Shown: piece by piece, positions 47,419-57,525 of the stretch
Layout of the letters: the number at the start of each line of letters is the position of its first letter
How positions within the stretch are numbered: position 1 is the stretch's first letter
Assembly (NCBI RefSeq): GCF_000155975.1
Contig: NZ_GG730299.1
Location: 1,024,634 to 1,088,633, forward strand
DNA length: 64,000 bases
Direction: 5' to 3'
Source of the DNA: Citrobacter youngae ATCC 29220
GTDB taxonomy: Bacteria; Pseudomonadota; Gammaproteobacteria; Enterobacterales; Enterobacteriaceae
Translations under genes and position numbers: made by a program
Notes under the pieces: generated by a model
The model's input: the letters and a program-made list of their open reading frames with translations, nothing else
Told to the model about the DNA's origin: nothing
The model's database searches: none

Positions 47419-48408
47419 TTAGAAGAGGGCGTTTGGACAGGTTTCGCCTTTGTCGATTTGCGCCAGATTTTGCAGCGTAGTCTCAGAAATACTGGTCAGC
47501 GCTTCGGCGGTCAGAAACGCCTGATGCCCGGTAAACAGCACGTTATGGCAGGCTGACAGGCGACGGAACACATCATCCTGAATCACATCATTGGATTTAT
47601 CTTCAAAGAACAGGTCGCGTTCGTTTTCATACACGTCCATCCCCAGAGAACCAATTTTCTGGTTTTTCAGAGCATCGATAGCGGCTTGCGAATCGATCAA
47701 CGCCCCGCGGCTGGTGTTAATGACCATCACGCCGTTTTTCATTTGCTCAAAGGCTTCCTGATTGAGCAGATGATAATTCTCCGGCGTTAACGGGCAGTGC
47801 AGGGAGATAACATCAGACTCAGCAAACAGCGTTTTAAGATCGACATATTCCACGCCAAGCTCCAGGGCGGCAGCGCTTGGGTAGGGATCAAACGCCAGCA
47901 GACGCATACCAAAACCTTTCAGGATCCGCAGCGCGGCAATTCCGATTTTACCGGTACCAATCACCCCAGCCGTTTTGCCATACATGGTAAAGCCGGTCAG
48001 CCCTTCAAGAGAGAAGTTGGCATCGCGGGTACGCTGATAGGCGCGATGAATACGGCGGTTCAGCGTCATCATCATGCCGATCGCATGTTCAGCGACGGCT
48101 TCAGGTGAATAGGCCGGAACGCGCACCACCTGCAGGCCCAGCTCTTTTGCCGCGTCGAGATCGACGTTATTGAACCCGGCGCAACGCAGAGCGATATACT
48201 TCACGCCCTGCTTTTTCAGTTCTTCCAGAACCGGTCGGCTGCCATCGTCGTTGACGAAGATACACACGGCTTCGCAGCCATGGGCCGTTTTGGCCGTTTT
48301 CTCCGTCAGCAGAAAGTCAAAAAATTCAAGTTCAAAACCAAAAGCATCGTTCACCTGCTGTAGATACTTTTTGTCGTACTGTTTTGTACTATAGATGGCG
48401 AGTTTCAT
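47419..48408 (-). CDS. ldhA: Fermentative D-lactate dehydrogenase LdhA
   Basis: NAD-dependent D-lactate dehydrogenase of 329 residues that reduces pyruvate to D-lactate in mixed-acid fermentation. It belongs to the D-2-hydroxyacid dehydrogenase family: nucleotide-binding GVIGTGKIG, catalytic Arg in NTSRGALID, Glu in MDVYENE and His in FTGHQAFLT. The ATG at 48408 (MKLAIYSTKQ) matches E. coli; an ATG at 48447 would add 13 residues not found there. It is divergent from the ydbH region. Confidence 0.97.
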   Translation of the reverse strand: MKLAIYSTKQYDKKYLQQVNDAFGFELEFFDFLLTEKTAKTAHGCEAVCIFVNDDGSRPVLEELKKQGVKYIALRCAGFNNVDLDAAKELGLQVVRVPAYSPEAVAEHAIGMMMTLNRRIHRAYQRTRDANFSLEGLTGFTMYGKTAGVIGTGKIGIAALRILKGFGMRLLAFDPYPSAAALELGVEYVDLKTLFAESDVISLHCPLTPENYHLLNQEAFEQMKNGVMVINTSRGALIDSQAAIDALKNQKIGSLGMDVYENERDLFFEDKSNDVIQDDVFRRLSACHNVLFTGHQAFLTAEALTSISETTLQNLAQIDKGETCPNALF

Positions 48409-48666
48409 AAGACTTTCTCCAGTGATTTTGACGTCACATTCATTCAATTCAAATTATTTTACAAAATCTAAAAAGTTATTGATAGTCATAGAAGTAATGA
48501 ATGTTTAAAGCGTATCTGTTGTTAGTGTGGGCAGGTTACGCGATTTCAACAACTGGATATTTTCCATCCGATGCGCCATTCATTAAGCAGCTAGCGTGGG
48601 TAAAAAGCCAGGTGATTCACATCCAGACAGCTACGCTTATACAGGTATCAGATATCGGGAGGGGTT

Positions 48667-48879
48667 ATGCTAACTCACTCTGAAGCAAAACGATGGGCCA
48701 CCTTAATGCTTAAGGCGGCTTTATGCGATGGAATGAAACCTGACGAAATTTCTCGCCAGGTGCATCTGGTCTGCGATCATCATGGTAGGGAGTGCCTTGA
48801 AGAACTCATTGAGGAAATTCTTATAGAAGCAGGTCGTATAGGACCTAAGCATAGCGAGGGGCAACTGAGACATCATTGA
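48667..48879 (+). CDS. Hypothetical small helical protein
   Basis: Seventy codons in the ldhA-ydbH gap. The product looks protein-like: an amphipathic helix SEAKRWATLMLKAALCDG, then KPDEISRQVHLVCDHHGREC and a Glu/Leu-rich helix LEELIEEILIEAG. No membrane segment is seen and I do not recognise a family. GGGAGGGG lies only two or three bases before the ATG, closer than usual, which weakens the start. No K-12 counterpart is known to me. Confidence 0.4.
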   Translation: MLTHSEAKRWATLMLKAALCDGMKPDEISRQVHLVCDHHGRECLEELIEEILIEAGRIGPKHSEGQLRHH

Positions 48880-49044
48880 GTCCGAATCCATGCGCTGCTG
48901 TGTTGCGATCGTTCCTGACGGCACGTGTAACAGCGTGCCATCTGGCGCCGTTATCTATCCTTATGTGGGCATATCACGTCAAACATGCCACAATACAGGC
49001 CTAAACCGGCTTAAATTTTTGCTAAATCAGGATATTAACTACCC

Positions 49045-51684
49045 ATGAAGGGTAAATATAAAGCCGTTCTGGCACTCCTCTTATTATTCATTCTCGTACC
49101 GCTGACGCTGGTGATGACGCTTGGTCTGTGGGTCCCGACCCTGGTGGGCGTCTGGTTACCTGTTGGTACACGTATCGCGCTCGATGAAAGCCCACGGCTG
49201 ACGCGGCATGGGCTGCATATCCCGGAACTCCGCTATCTGGTTGATGATTGCCCGCTGGCGCGCATAGCTCAGGCGGATCTGTCCCACCCCAGCCGCTGGT
49301 TGTTGAATGTGCGAACTGTTGAGCTGGATTCAGCTTGCCTGGCCAAATTGCCGCAGACGGAGCCGTCGCCGGTAGCGCCTAAAACGCTGGCTGAATGGCA
49401 ATCAATGCTGCCCAATGCCTGGATTAACATTGATAACGTTATTCTCTCTCCCTGGCAGGAGTGGCAGGGCAAACTGTCGCTTTCGCTCACGCCCGCCATA
49501 CAGCAACTGCGCTACCAGGGGGAAAAAGTTAAATTTCAGGGGCGTCTGCACGGGCAAAACCTCACCATAAATGAGCTGAATGTTGCCGCATTTGCAGACC
49601 AACCGCCGGTTAAACTGGTCGGTGAATTTACCATGCCGCTGGTTCCCGATGGATTACCGGTGAGTGGTCATGCGGTTGCTACGTTGCGCTTGCCCCAGGA
49701 ACCCACGCTGGTGGATGCCGAACTGGAGTGGCAGGAAAACAGCGGCCAATTGATCGTTATGGCGCGGGATAATGCCGATCCGCTGCTCGATCTTCCGTGG
49801 GAAATAACCCGTCAGCAACTGACTATCAGCGACGGTCGCTGGAACTGGCCTTATCAGGGATTCCCGTTAAGCGGACGGCTGGGCATGAAAGTTGAAAACT
49901 GGCAGGCCGGGCTGGAAAACGCGGTGGTGAGCGGGCGGCTGAACGTTCTGACGCAAGGCGATGCAGGCAAAGGAAACGCCGTTTTAACGCTGGGGCCGGG
50001 TAAACTGGGTATCGATAATAGCGAGATGCCGTTGCAGTTGATCGGTGAAGCGAAGCAGGGCGATCTGATCTTCTACGCGAAATTACCCGCCAGGCTTACC
50101 GGCAGTCTGAACGATCCGCAGCTGGCGTTCGAGCCAGGGGCGCTGCTGCGCTCGCGTGGGCGGGTAATTGATTCGCTCGATATCGACGAGATTCGCTGGC
50201 CGCTGGCGGGTGTAAAAGTAACGCAACGCGGTGTGGATGGTCGTTTGCAGGCTATTTTGCGGGCGCATGAAAACCAGATGGGGGGCTTTGAGCTGCATCT
50301 GGATGGGCTGGCAAATGATTTTCTTCCTGATGCGGGACGTTGGCAATGGCGCTACTGGGGCGAAGGTAGCTTTACGCCGATGCATGCCCGCTGGGACGTG
50401 GCGGGTAAGGGAGAGTGGCATGACAACACGCTGAAGCTCTTTGATCTCTCCACCGGATTTGACCATCTGCAATACGGCACCATGACGGTGGAAAACCCAC
50501 GCCTGGTCATGGACGAACCGATCGTGTGGGTGCGGGACGCTACCCAACCGACCTTTAGCGGCGCCCTGTCGCTGGACGCAGGTAACACCGTCTTCACCGG
50601 CGGAAGCGTCTTACCGCCCTCCACGCTAAAGTTCAGCGTGGAAGGTAGCGACCCGACGGTTTTCCAGTTCAAAGGCCAGCTTCACGCGGGGGCGATTGGC
50701 CCTGTACAGCTCAACGGCCGCTGGGACGGGATCCGGCTGCGCGGACAGGCCTGGTGGCCAAAACAATCGCTCACCGTTTTCCAGCCGCTGGTCCCACCTG
50801 ACTGGAAAATGAAGCTCCGTGAAGGTGAACTGTATGCGCAGGTTGCGTTTTCGGCGGCCCCGGAACAGGGCTTTGAAGCGGGCGGTCATGGGGTATTAAA
50901 AGGCGGTAGCGCCTGGATGCCCGATAACCAAATCAATGGCGTCGATTTTATCTTGCCGTTTCGTTTTAGCGAAGGCGCATGGCAACTGGGTACGCGTGGA
51001 CCTGTTTCACTGCGTATTGCGGAAGTCGTGAATCAGGTGACGGTGAAAAATATGACCGCCGATTTGCAGGGAGCGTACCCCTGGCGTGAAGACAACCCGT
51101 TACTGCTGAGCGATGTCAGCGCCGAACTGCTGGGTGGCAAAGTCATCATGCAGCAACTGCGGATGCCGCAGCACGATCCGGCCTTATTGCGGGTGCAAAA
51201 TATCTCCTCCAGCGAACTTATCAGCGCGGTTAACCCCAAGCAGTTCGCCATGTCGGGCCCGGTCAGCGGCGCGCTGCCATTATGGCTGGATAACGAAAAG
51301 TGGATCATCAAAGACGGCTGGTTAACCAACCCGGGTCCGATGACGTTACGTATTGATAAAGACACGGCGGATGCTGTCGTTAAAGATAATATGGCGGCTG
51401 GCGCGGCAATTAACTGGCTGCGCTATATGGAAATAACCCATTCCTGGACGAAAATAAATCTCGATAACCTGGGGGTCTTAACGATGCAGGCAACCGTCAC
51501 TGGTAATAGCCGGGTGGATGGCAAAGTGGGGACGGTTAATTTGAATTACACCCACGAGGAAAATATCTTTACGCTATGGCGCAGTTTGCGTTTTGGCGAC
51601 AATTTACAGGCATGGCTTGAGCAAAATGCGGCGCTGCCGGAAACCCATTGCTGGGAAGGCAAGGAATGTGAGGAACAACAATGA
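49045..51684 (+). CDS. ydbH: AsmA-like intermembrane lipid transport protein YdbH
   Basis: Envelope-spanning protein of 879 residues, the same length as E. coli YdbH. One N-terminal transmembrane helix (about residues 7-30) anchors it in the inner membrane. The rest is a long beta-taco groove typical of AsmA-like proteins. With TamB and YhdP it moves phospholipids between the inner and outer membranes. Its stop overlaps the start of ynbE, the outer-membrane lipoprotein partner, by 4 nt (ATGA), so the two are translationally coupled. Confidence 0.95.
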   Translation: MKGKYKAVLALLLLFILVPLTLVMTLGLWVPTLVGVWLPVGTRIALDESPRLTRHGLHIPELRYLVDDCPLARIAQADLSHPSRWLLNVRTVELDSACLAKLPQTEPSPVAPKTLAEWQSMLPNAWINIDNVILSPWQEWQGKLSLSLTPAIQQLRYQGEKVKFQGRLHGQNLTINELNVAAFADQPPVKLVGEFTMPLVPDGLPVSGHAVATLRLPQEPTLVDAELEWQENSGQLIVMARDNADPLLDLPWEITRQQLTISDGRWNWPYQGFPLSGRLGMKVENWQAGLENAVVSGRLNVLTQGDAGKGNAVLTLGPGKLGIDNSEMPLQLIGEAKQGDLIFYAKLPARLTGSLNDPQLAFEPGALLRSRGRVIDSLDIDEIRWPLAGVKVTQRGVDGRLQAILRAHENQMGGFELHLDGLANDFLPDAGRWQWRYWGEGSFTPMHARWDVAGKGEWHDNTLKLFDLSTGFDHLQYGTMTVENPRLVMDEPIVWVRDATQPTFSGALSLDAGNTVFTGGSVLPPSTLKFSVEGSDPTVFQFKGQLHAGAIGPVQLNGRWDGIRLRGQAWWPKQSLTVFQPLVPPDWKMKLREGELYAQVAFSAAPEQGFEAGGHGVLKGGSAWMPDNQINGVDFILPFRFSEGAWQLGTRGPVSLRIAEVVNQVTVKNMTADLQGAYPWREDNPLLLSDVSAELLGGKVIMQQLRMPQHDPALLRVQNISSSELISAVNPKQFAMSGPVSGALPLWLDNEKWIIKDGWLTNPGPMTLRIDKDTADAVVKDNMAAGAAINWLRYMEITHSWTKINLDNLGVLTMQATVTGNSRVDGKVGTVNLNYTHEENIFTLWRSLRFGDNLQAWLEQNAALPETHCWEGKECEEQQ

Positions 51685-51872
51685 AAAAAATAACCGCCAT
51701 GCTGGGTTTGCTGGCTGCATTTTTGTTAGCGGGGTGTACCCCGAGAATCGAAGTGGCTGCGCCAAAAGAGCCGATCACGATTAATATGAACGTCAAAATC
51801 GAGCATGAGATCCATATCAAAGTGGATAAAGACGTCGAGAGCTTATTGAAATCGCGTAGCGATCTGTTCTGA
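51681..51872 (+). CDS. ynbE: Outer-membrane lipoprotein YnbE
   Basis: Lipoprotein of 63 residues with the lipobox LLAGC19 followed by Thr, so outer-membrane sorting is expected. The short mature part alternates polar and hydrophobic residues (VKIEHEIHIKVDKD), fitting the model in which YnbE strands stack on the C-terminal end of YdbH to complete the intermembrane bridge. It overlaps ydbH by 4 nt and is followed 7 nt later by ydbL. Confidence 0.94.
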   Translation: MKKITAMLGLLAAFLLAGCTPRIEVAAPKEPITINMNVKIEHEIHIKVDKDVESLLKSRSDLF

Positions 51873-51879
51873 GGTAATG

Positions 51880-52203
51880 ATGAAAAAGCAGCTTACAGCG
51901 ATCCTGGTGGCGCTGAGTTTTCTCACCAGCAATGCATGGGCATTGACCCTGAATGAAGCCAGAACCCAGGGGCGGGTGGGGGAAACGCTGAATGGCTATC
52001 TGGTGGCATTACAAACCGACGCGGAAACGCAGGCGCTGGTGAGTGAGATCAATAAAGCGCGAAGCGCCAGCTATCAGCAACTGGCTGAGAGCAACAATAT
52101 TCCGCCAGAGGAAGTGGCAAAAATGGCCGGGCAAAAGCTGGTCGCTCGCGCCAAACCGGGGGAGTACGTGCAAGGTATTAATGGTAAGTGGTTGAAAAAA
52201 TAA
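51880..52203 (+). CDS. ydbL: Periplasmic chaperone-like protein YdbL (DUF1318)
   Basis: Periplasmic DUF1318 protein of 107 residues. The signal peptide ends near SNAWA. The mature domain has LTLNEARTQGRVGETLNGY, shortened to its hallmark GRVGETLNGY, and the C-terminal KPGEYVQGINGKW. In E. coli YdbL is reported to control YnbE multimerisation, so that the YdbH-YnbE bridge forms correctly. The second of two adjacent ATGs (51880) is chosen because GAGGT is five bases away, and it gives the E. coli-like N-terminus. Confidence 0.94.
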   Translation: MKKQLTAILVALSFLTSNAWALTLNEARTQGRVGETLNGYLVALQTDAETQALVSEINKARSASYQQLAESNNIPPEEVAKMAGQKLVARAKPGEYVQGINGKWLKK

Positions 52204-52313
52204 CTGCAGGTTGTAGATAGAATCTGATTTTTATTTATTCACTCAAAAAATATTAGGCGGGCATTGTGAGTTAACTCATTATAGTCAGAACTGTAAATTA
52301 TCAAGGAGCGATG

Positions 52314-52919
52314 ATGACGCTTTATCAGATAAAGCCCGCTTTTCAGGCGCTTTTACGCCCATTAATGTTTTGGCTGCATAAAAAAAGCGTCACAGCAAAT
52401 CACATTACCCTTGCCGCGATGGCGCTTTCTTTTGTGACCGGCGCCGTGCTGGTTATTTTCCCCCGACCTGAATATTTTATTCTCTTGCCTGGCGTATTGT
52501 TTGTTCGGATGGCGCTGAATGCGCTGGACGGCATGTTGGCGCGTGAATGCAACCAACAATCACGCCTTGGGGCCATCCTTAACGAGAGTGGCGACATTCT
52601 TTCCGACCTTGCGCTTTATCTGCCATTTATGTTGCTTCCCGGCAGCAACGGATTGATGGTTATGGTGATGCTGTTCTGCGCGGTGATGACGGAGTTCTGT
52701 GGCGTTCTGGCACAAACGATTAATGGCGTCCGCAGCTACGCCGGGCCGTTGGGTAAAAGCGACAGAGCGCTGGTATTTGGGGCGTGGGGGCTGGCGCTCA
52801 CATTTTGGCCGCAGCTTGTGCAGTGGAGCAATGTCCTGTGGGGCGTTGCCACGCTTTTGCTGATCTGGACGGTGATTAACCGCTGTAAAAGCGCATTACG
52901 CGAAGAGGGCGTGAAATGA
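52314..52919 (+). CDS. ynbA: CDP-alcohol phosphatidyltransferase family protein YnbA
   Basis: Integral membrane enzyme of about 201 residues with several helices and the CDP-alcohol phosphotransferase motif D-G-x2-A-R-x8-G-x3-D-x3-D, seen as DGMLARE, then RLGAILNESGDILSD. It should join a CDP-activated lipid to an alcohol acceptor at the inner membrane; the acceptor is unknown. It is the first gene of the ynb operon; AAGGAG precedes the second of two adjacent ATGs (52311 and 52314). The stop overlaps the start of ynbB. Confidence 0.93.
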   Translation: MTLYQIKPAFQALLRPLMFWLHKKSVTANHITLAAMALSFVTGAVLVIFPRPEYFILLPGVLFVRMALNALDGMLARECNQQSRLGAILNESGDILSDLALYLPFMLLPGSNGLMVMVMLFCAVMTEFCGVLAQTINGVRSYAGPLGKSDRALVFGAWGLALTFWPQLVQWSNVLWGVATLLLIWTVINRCKSALREEGVK

Positions 52920-53833
52920 TGCTGCTGGAAAAGTCTCTCGCGGTTATTTTCGCGCTGCTGTTGGTCGCAACAGTGGTCAATGGCTTGCTGGTGTGGCGAC
53001 GGCCGGGCAAAGACTGGCGGGAGCTGACGCTACGCATTCGCACCTGGTGGGCGATCATCGTTCTATTCTCTTTGGCGATTTTAAGTCCACATTGGCTGGC
53101 GCTGACCTTTTTCGCGCTGGTCAGCTTTATGGCGCTAAAGGAGTTCCTGACGCTGGCGCCGTCGCGCCAGACCGATCGCATGCCGCTGCTATGGATGTTT
53201 ATTGCGATCCCGATTAACTACTGGCTGATTGGCATCAACTGGTACGGCATGTTTGTGGTGTTTATCCCCGTCTACGCTTTTTTATTCTTACCCGTGCGGA
53301 TGGTGATTGCGGGCGATACGCAGGGGTTCTTGCGCTACGCTTCGCAGCACCACTGGAGCCTGATGACCACCGTTTTTGCCTTCAGCCATGTCGCGTTTCT
53401 GCTGGTGCTGCCTGATGACGGCAAACAAACCGGCGCATTGATGGTGCTGTTCCTGGTCGGCTTAACGGAATTCAACGACATTGCGCAGTACCTGTGGGGC
53501 AAATCGATTGGGCGTATCAAAGTCATACCGAAGGTCAGCCCTAACAAAACGCTGGCGGGGTTGGTCGGCGGTGTGGCAACCACCACGCTGCTGGCCGCGC
53601 TGTTAGGACCGCTGATGACGCCGCTAAGCATACCGTTGTCGCTACTGGCGGGCTTTATCATCGGTATTAGCGGTTTTTGCGGCGACGTAGTGATGTCGGC
53701 TATCAAACGTGATATCGGGGTGAAGGACAGCGGCACACTGCTGCCAGGCCATGGTGGGATCCTTGATCGGCTGGATTCCCTCATTTTTACCGCGCCGGTG
53801 TTTTTCCATTTCATTCGCTACTTTTGCTACTAA
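52916..53833 (+). CDS. ynbB: Phosphatidate cytidylyltransferase family protein YnbB
   Basis: CdsA-like membrane enzyme of 305 residues with about eight helices. The C-terminal CDP-diglyceride synthetase signature reads SAIKRDIGVKDSG, then LLPGHGGILDRLDSL. It makes CDP-diacylglycerol from phosphatidic acid and CTP, which could feed the neighbouring YnbA transferase. It is a paralogue of the essential cdsA. The start overlaps ynbA by 4 nt and the next gene follows 3 nt after the stop, so the genes are tightly coupled. Confidence 0.93.
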   Translation: MMLLEKSLAVIFALLLVATVVNGLLVWRRPGKDWRELTLRIRTWWAIIVLFSLAILSPHWLALTFFALVSFMALKEFLTLAPSRQTDRMPLLWMFIAIPINYWLIGINWYGMFVVFIPVYAFLFLPVRMVIAGDTQGFLRYASQHHWSLMTTVFAFSHVAFLLVLPDDGKQTGALMVLFLVGLTEFNDIAQYLWGKSIGRIKVIPKVSPNKTLAGLVGGVATTTLLAALLGPLMTPLSIPLSLLAGFIIGISGFCGDVVMSAIKRDIGVKDSGTLLPGHGGILDRLDSLIFTAPVFFHFIRYFCY

Positions 53834-53836
53834 CTT

Positions 53837-54478
53837 ATGCTGAGCTCAATTCTGCGAACGCTGTTTACGCTGTGCATCGTCTGGCCGGTGATTTGGCTGT
53901 GGCTTGGCCTGCGGATCCGGCACCGGGAGCGTTTGCCCGCATGCGGCCCGGCAATCATCGTTGCGAATCATAACAGCCATATGGACGTGTTTGCGTTGCT
54001 TTCGCTGTTTCCGCTGCGCCGCCAGGCTTCTGTTCATCCGGTGGCTGCCGCTGACTATTTTCTGCGTAATAAAGCGATGGCTTGGTTTGCGTTAAATATT
54101 CTCAACATCATTCCTGTCTCGCGTAAGGGCAGAGAAACCAATCCGCTGGCGCAGTGTGAACAGGCATTACGCGATGGCAAGATCCTGATCCTCTTTCCGG
54201 AAGGGACGCGGGGTGAGCCTGGAAAACTGGCGCCGCTGAAATCAGGGCTATGGCATCTGAGCCAGCGAGTGCCGGACGTACCGATTATTCCCGTCTGGCT
54301 ACGCGGTACGGAACACATTATGGCGAAAGGGAATCGTATACCACTACCGTTGTTTATTGACGTCAATATTGGCAGTGCATTGAGTTTTCATGGTGATAAA
54401 CACCTCTTTTTGGACGAACTCAGACAGCAATTGTTGCAGCTACAGCAACAAACCTCAGGAGAGCAGACACATGAGTAA
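53837..54478 (+). CDS. PlsC-like 1-acyl-glycerol-3-phosphate acyltransferase
   Basis: Acyltransferase of 213 residues. An N-terminal membrane helix (about 7-25) is followed by the HX4D motif in VANHNSHMD and by FPEGTRG, the two signature blocks of lysophosphatidate acyltransferases, then IIPVWLRGT. It would make phosphatidic acid, the substrate of the preceding CdsA-like enzyme. It lies 3 nt after ynbB and overlaps ynbC by 8 nt, so it belongs to the operon. As I recall, K-12 has no such gene between ynbB and ynbC. Confidence 0.88.
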   Translation: MLSSILRTLFTLCIVWPVIWLWLGLRIRHRERLPACGPAIIVANHNSHMDVFALLSLFPLRRQASVHPVAAADYFLRNKAMAWFALNILNIIPVSRKGRETNPLAQCEQALRDGKILILFPEGTRGEPGKLAPLKSGLWHLSQRVPDVPIIPVWLRGTEHIMAKGNRIPLPLFIDVNIGSALSFHGDKHLFLDELRQQLLQLQQQTSGEQTHE

Positions 54479-56231
54479 TGTACGCGTACCGGATGAACGA
54501 CGCTTTTTGACCAGTGACAACATCGAACTGTTTTATCGCCACTGGCCGGCAACTGCCCCGGGCGCGGCACCGAAAGCGATCGTCATGTTCCATCGCGGAC
54601 ACGAACACTCCGGGCGTCTGCAGCACATCGTGGATGAACTGGCGATGCCGGACACCGCATTCTATGCCTGGGATGCTCGCGGACATGGGCATTCTCCGGG
54701 CCAGCGCGGCTATAGCCCCTCGCTCGCGCGCTCGGTGCAGGATGTCGAAGAGTTTGTCCGTTTCGCCGCGGCTGACTCCCAGGCCGCAATGGAAGACGTG
54801 GTGGTCGTGGCGCAGAGCGTTGGCGCCGTACTGGCCGCAACCTGGGTGCACGACTACGCGCCTACCATCCGTGGACTGGTGCTGGCGTCTCCAGCGTTCA
54901 AAGTCAAACTCTATGTGCCTTTTGCCCGCGCGGGACTGACGCTGATGCATCGCCTGCGCGGCCTGTTTTTCGTCAACTCTTACGTTAAAGGCAAATATCT
55001 CACCCACGACGCCGGGCGAGTGGAGAGCTTCAACCAGGACAAACACATCACCCGGGCGATTGCGGTGAACATTCTGCTGGATCTCTACAAAACGGCGGAA
55101 CGCATTGTCAGCGATGCCGCCGCCATTACGTTACCCGTGCAGTTACTGGTGTCCGGAGATGATTTCGTTGTGCATCGCCAGCCGCAAATTGATTTTTATC
55201 AGCGCCTGAGAAATCCCCTCAAGGAGCTGCACGTGTTGCCGGGGTTTTACCACGACACGCTGGGCGAAAAAGACCGGCATCTGGCGTTCGCTAAAATGCG
55301 TGATTTCATTACTACGCTATACGCCATGCCGCCGCAGCGTTTTGATTACAGCAACGAAGATCGCTGGAGTCCTGGCGCGGATACCTGGCGGATGCTCAAC
55401 GGGGGACCCGCGCCGTATTCTCTCGACGACATTGCCTATCGCGGCTTGCGCTATGGGATGAAGCTTCTGGGGACGCAATCGACAGGCGTTCGTCTTGGGT
55501 TTGAAACCGGTTTTGATTCCGGCAGCACGCTGGATTACGTCTATCGCAACCAGCCGCAGGGTAACGGCGCGCTGGGGCGTTTAATCGATAAAAACTACCT
55601 TAACAATGTCGGCTGGCAGGGGATCCGCCAGCGTAAGGTTCATCTGCAGATGCTGATTCGTCAGGCGGTCGCGCAGTTGGATGAGCAGGGTACGCCGGTA
55701 CATGTGGTGGATATTGCTGCCGGACACGGACGTTATGTGCTCGACGCGCTGGAAGGCGAAAAGGCGGTCCGTTCAATTTTACTGCGCGATTACAGCGAAC
55801 TGAATGTGAATAAAGGTCGGGAAATGATCGCCAGCAGAGGCATGGCTGAGATTGCCCGTTTTGAACAAGGCGACGCCTTCAACCGCGAACAGCTGGCGGC
55901 GCTTGAGCCTCGTCCTGCTCTGGGGATTGTCTCCGGTTTGTATGAGCTTTTTCCTGATAATTCGCTGGTCAAAAATTCGCTGGCCGGGCTGGCTGAGGCG
56001 ATAGCGCCGGGCGGAATATTGATTTACACCGGACAGCCCTGGCACCCGCAGCTTAAAACGATAGCCTGGTCGCTGACCAGTCATAAAGACGGTAAAGCGT
56101 GGGTTATGCGTGTGCGTACGCAGGGTGAAATGGACGCGCTGGTCCGCGAAGCGGGCTTTGAGAAGTGTGCGCAGCTGATTGATGAGTGGGGTATTTTTAC
56201 CGTTTCCATGGCGGTACGCCGTGCTTCCTGA
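54471..56231 (+). CDS. ynbC: YnbC, alpha/beta-hydrolase fused to a methyltransferase domain
   Basis: Two-domain protein of 586 residues. The N-terminal half (about 10-300) is a serine hydrolase of the monoacylglycerol-lipase type: nucleophile Ser in VAQSVGA, acid in VSGDDFV and His in GFYHDTLG; the first nucleophile-elbow glycine is replaced by Ala. The C-terminal part (about 390-586) is a class I SAM methyltransferase ([16 protein letters not shown], then RDYSELNV and GLYELFPDN). It may deacylate and methylate a lipid made by the neighbours. The ATG at 54471 gives the E. coli-like start [11 protein letters not shown], with AGGAGAG upstream. It overlaps the genes on both sides. Confidence 0.93.
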   Translation: MSNVRVPDERRFLTSDNIELFYRHWPATAPGAAPKAIVMFHRGHEHSGRLQHIVDELAMPDTAFYAWDARGHGHSPGQRGYSPSLARSVQDVEEFVRFAAADSQAAMEDVVVVAQSVGAVLAATWVHDYAPTIRGLVLASPAFKVKLYVPFARAGLTLMHRLRGLFFVNSYVKGKYLTHDAGRVESFNQDKHITRAIAVNILLDLYKTAERIVSDAAAITLPVQLLVSGDDFVVHRQPQIDFYQRLRNPLKELHVLPGFYHDTLGEKDRHLAFAKMRDFITTLYAMPPQRFDYSNEDRWSPGADTWRMLNGGPAPYSLDDIAYRGLRYGMKLLGTQSTGVRLGFETGFDSGSTLDYVYRNQPQGNGALGRLIDKNYLNNVGWQGIRQRKVHLQMLIRQAVAQLDEQGTPVHVVDIAAGHGRYVLDALEGEKAVRSILLRDYSELNVNKGREMIASRGMAEIARFEQGDAFNREQLAALEPRPALGIVSGLYELFPDNSLVKNSLAGLAEAIAPGGILIYTGQPWHPQLKTIAWSLTSHKDGKAWVMRVRTQGEMDALVREAGFEKCAQLIDEWGIFTVSMAVRRAS

Positions 56232-57525
56232 ACAGCGTAAAATTATGGTGCAGGCCGTCGGTTGGTTGCTGCTGCTGGCCCCCTTTTTTTTCCTTACGTA
56301 CGGCAAGGTGAATCAGTTTACCGCCTGGCAGGATGCTCAATATCAGAACGTTGGCAGCATCGTTTTTAGTTGGGAATCTGCCATTCCTTTTATTCCATGG
56401 ACCATCATTCCGTACTGGAGTCTGGATCTGTTATACGGGTTGTCGCTGTTTGTTTGCACTACGCGTTTCGAGCAGCGTCGACTGGTGCTCAAGCTGGTAC
56501 TGGCATCAATAATTGCCTGCGCCGGCTTTTTACTGTTTCCGTTGCAGTTTAGCTTCACCCGTCCCGAAGTGACGGGGACCGCGGGGTGGCTGTTCGCACA
56601 ACTGGAACAGTTCGATCTGCCCTATAACCAGTCGCCGTCGCTGCATATCATACTCTGCTGGCTGCTGTGGCGGCACTTCAGCCGCTATCTGTCCGGCGGC
56701 TGGCGCTGGCTCTGCGACGGCTGGTTTTTACTGATCGCCATATCCGTGCTGACCACCTGGCAGCATCATTTTATCGATATTATCACCGGCCTGACGGCAG
56801 GGATGGTGATTGACTGGATGGTGCCGGAATCACGCCGCTGGCGTTGGTGCCAACCGGATGCTGCGCGCCTGAGACTGATGCGTCGTTACCTGTTGGGTGC
56901 AACATTATGTTTTGCCGTCGCCGTGTTGCTGACGCCATGGCTGTTATGGCCTGCGCTGGCATTGCTGATGATCGGGTGTGGTTACGCGGGATTCGGCGCG
57001 GCGGTGACGGCTAAAGATCCGCAGGGCAGGCTTTCTCCCGCCGCTTACTGGCTGTTATTACCGTGGCGAGCGGGAATGTGGCTGTCGATGCGCGGGTTTA
57101 CCCGACGTCTGCCCGCGCTAAGTCCGGTGCTGGCGGGTGTTTATCTCGGCAGTTTTCCGCGCCGCGAGCCTGCGCAAAACGCGGTGCTGGACGTGACTTT
57201 TGAGTTTCCACGTGGTCGTGCAACGGCCTCGCGTGTTTATCGCTGCGTACCGATGCTGGATTTAGCGATCCCGAGTGAATCCGAACTGCAGCTGGCGGTG
57301 AATACGCTGGAGACTCTGCATGGGACGCAGGGCACGGTGCTGGTTCACTGTGCCTTAGGTCTCTCGCGCAGTGCGATGGTGGTTGCGGCATGGTTGTTGC
57401 GTTATGGTCATGCGACGACGGTAGAGCACGCCGTGGCGCAGATTCGGGCGAGTCGCCCACAGGTGGTGCTGACGGATAAACATCTGGAGATGCTGCAACA
57501 ATGGCAACAGAAAGTGACAACGTAA
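56221..57525 (+). CDS. ynbD: YnbD, PAP2-like membrane domain fused to a dual-specificity phosphatase
   Basis: Membrane protein of about 434 residues. The N-terminal part (to about 300) has multiple helices with PAP2-type motifs ([12 protein letters not shown] and [12 protein letters not shown]), suited to removing phosphate from lipid phosphates. The C-terminal cytoplasmic part is a tyrosine/dual-specificity phosphatase with the CX5R loop [10 protein letters not shown]. The GTG at 56221, overlapping ynbC by 11 nt, gives LPEQRK like the E. coli start; an in-frame ATG at 56179 is an alternative. In the operon it could dephosphorylate the product of the CDP-alcohol transferase. Confidence 0.9.
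   Translation: MLPEQRKIMVQAVGWLLLLAPFFFLTYGKVNQFTAWQDAQYQNVGSIVFSWESAIPFIPWTIIPYWSLDLLYGLSLFVCTTRFEQRRLVLKLVLASIIACAGFLLFPLQFSFTRPEVTGTAGWLFAQLEQFDLPYNQSPSLHIILCWLLWRHFSRYLSGGWRWLCDGWFLLIAISVLTTWQHHFIDIITGLTAGMVIDWMVPESRRWRWCQPDAARLRLMRRYLLGATLCFAVAVLLTPWLLWPALALLMIGCGYAGFGAAVTAKDPQGRLSPAAYWLLLPWRAGMWLSMRGFTRRLPALSPVLAGVYLGSFPRREPAQNAVLDVTFEFPRGRATASRVYRCVPMLDLAIPSESELQLAVNTLETLHGTQGTVLVHCALGLSRSAMVVAAWLLRYGHATTVEHAVAQIRASRPQVVLTDKHLEMLQQWQQKVTT

Noticed and set aside
48501..48683. Sixty-codon open frame before the hypothetical small gene
   Set aside because: It covers the divergent ldhA promoter area, lacks a ribosome site and overlaps a better candidate.
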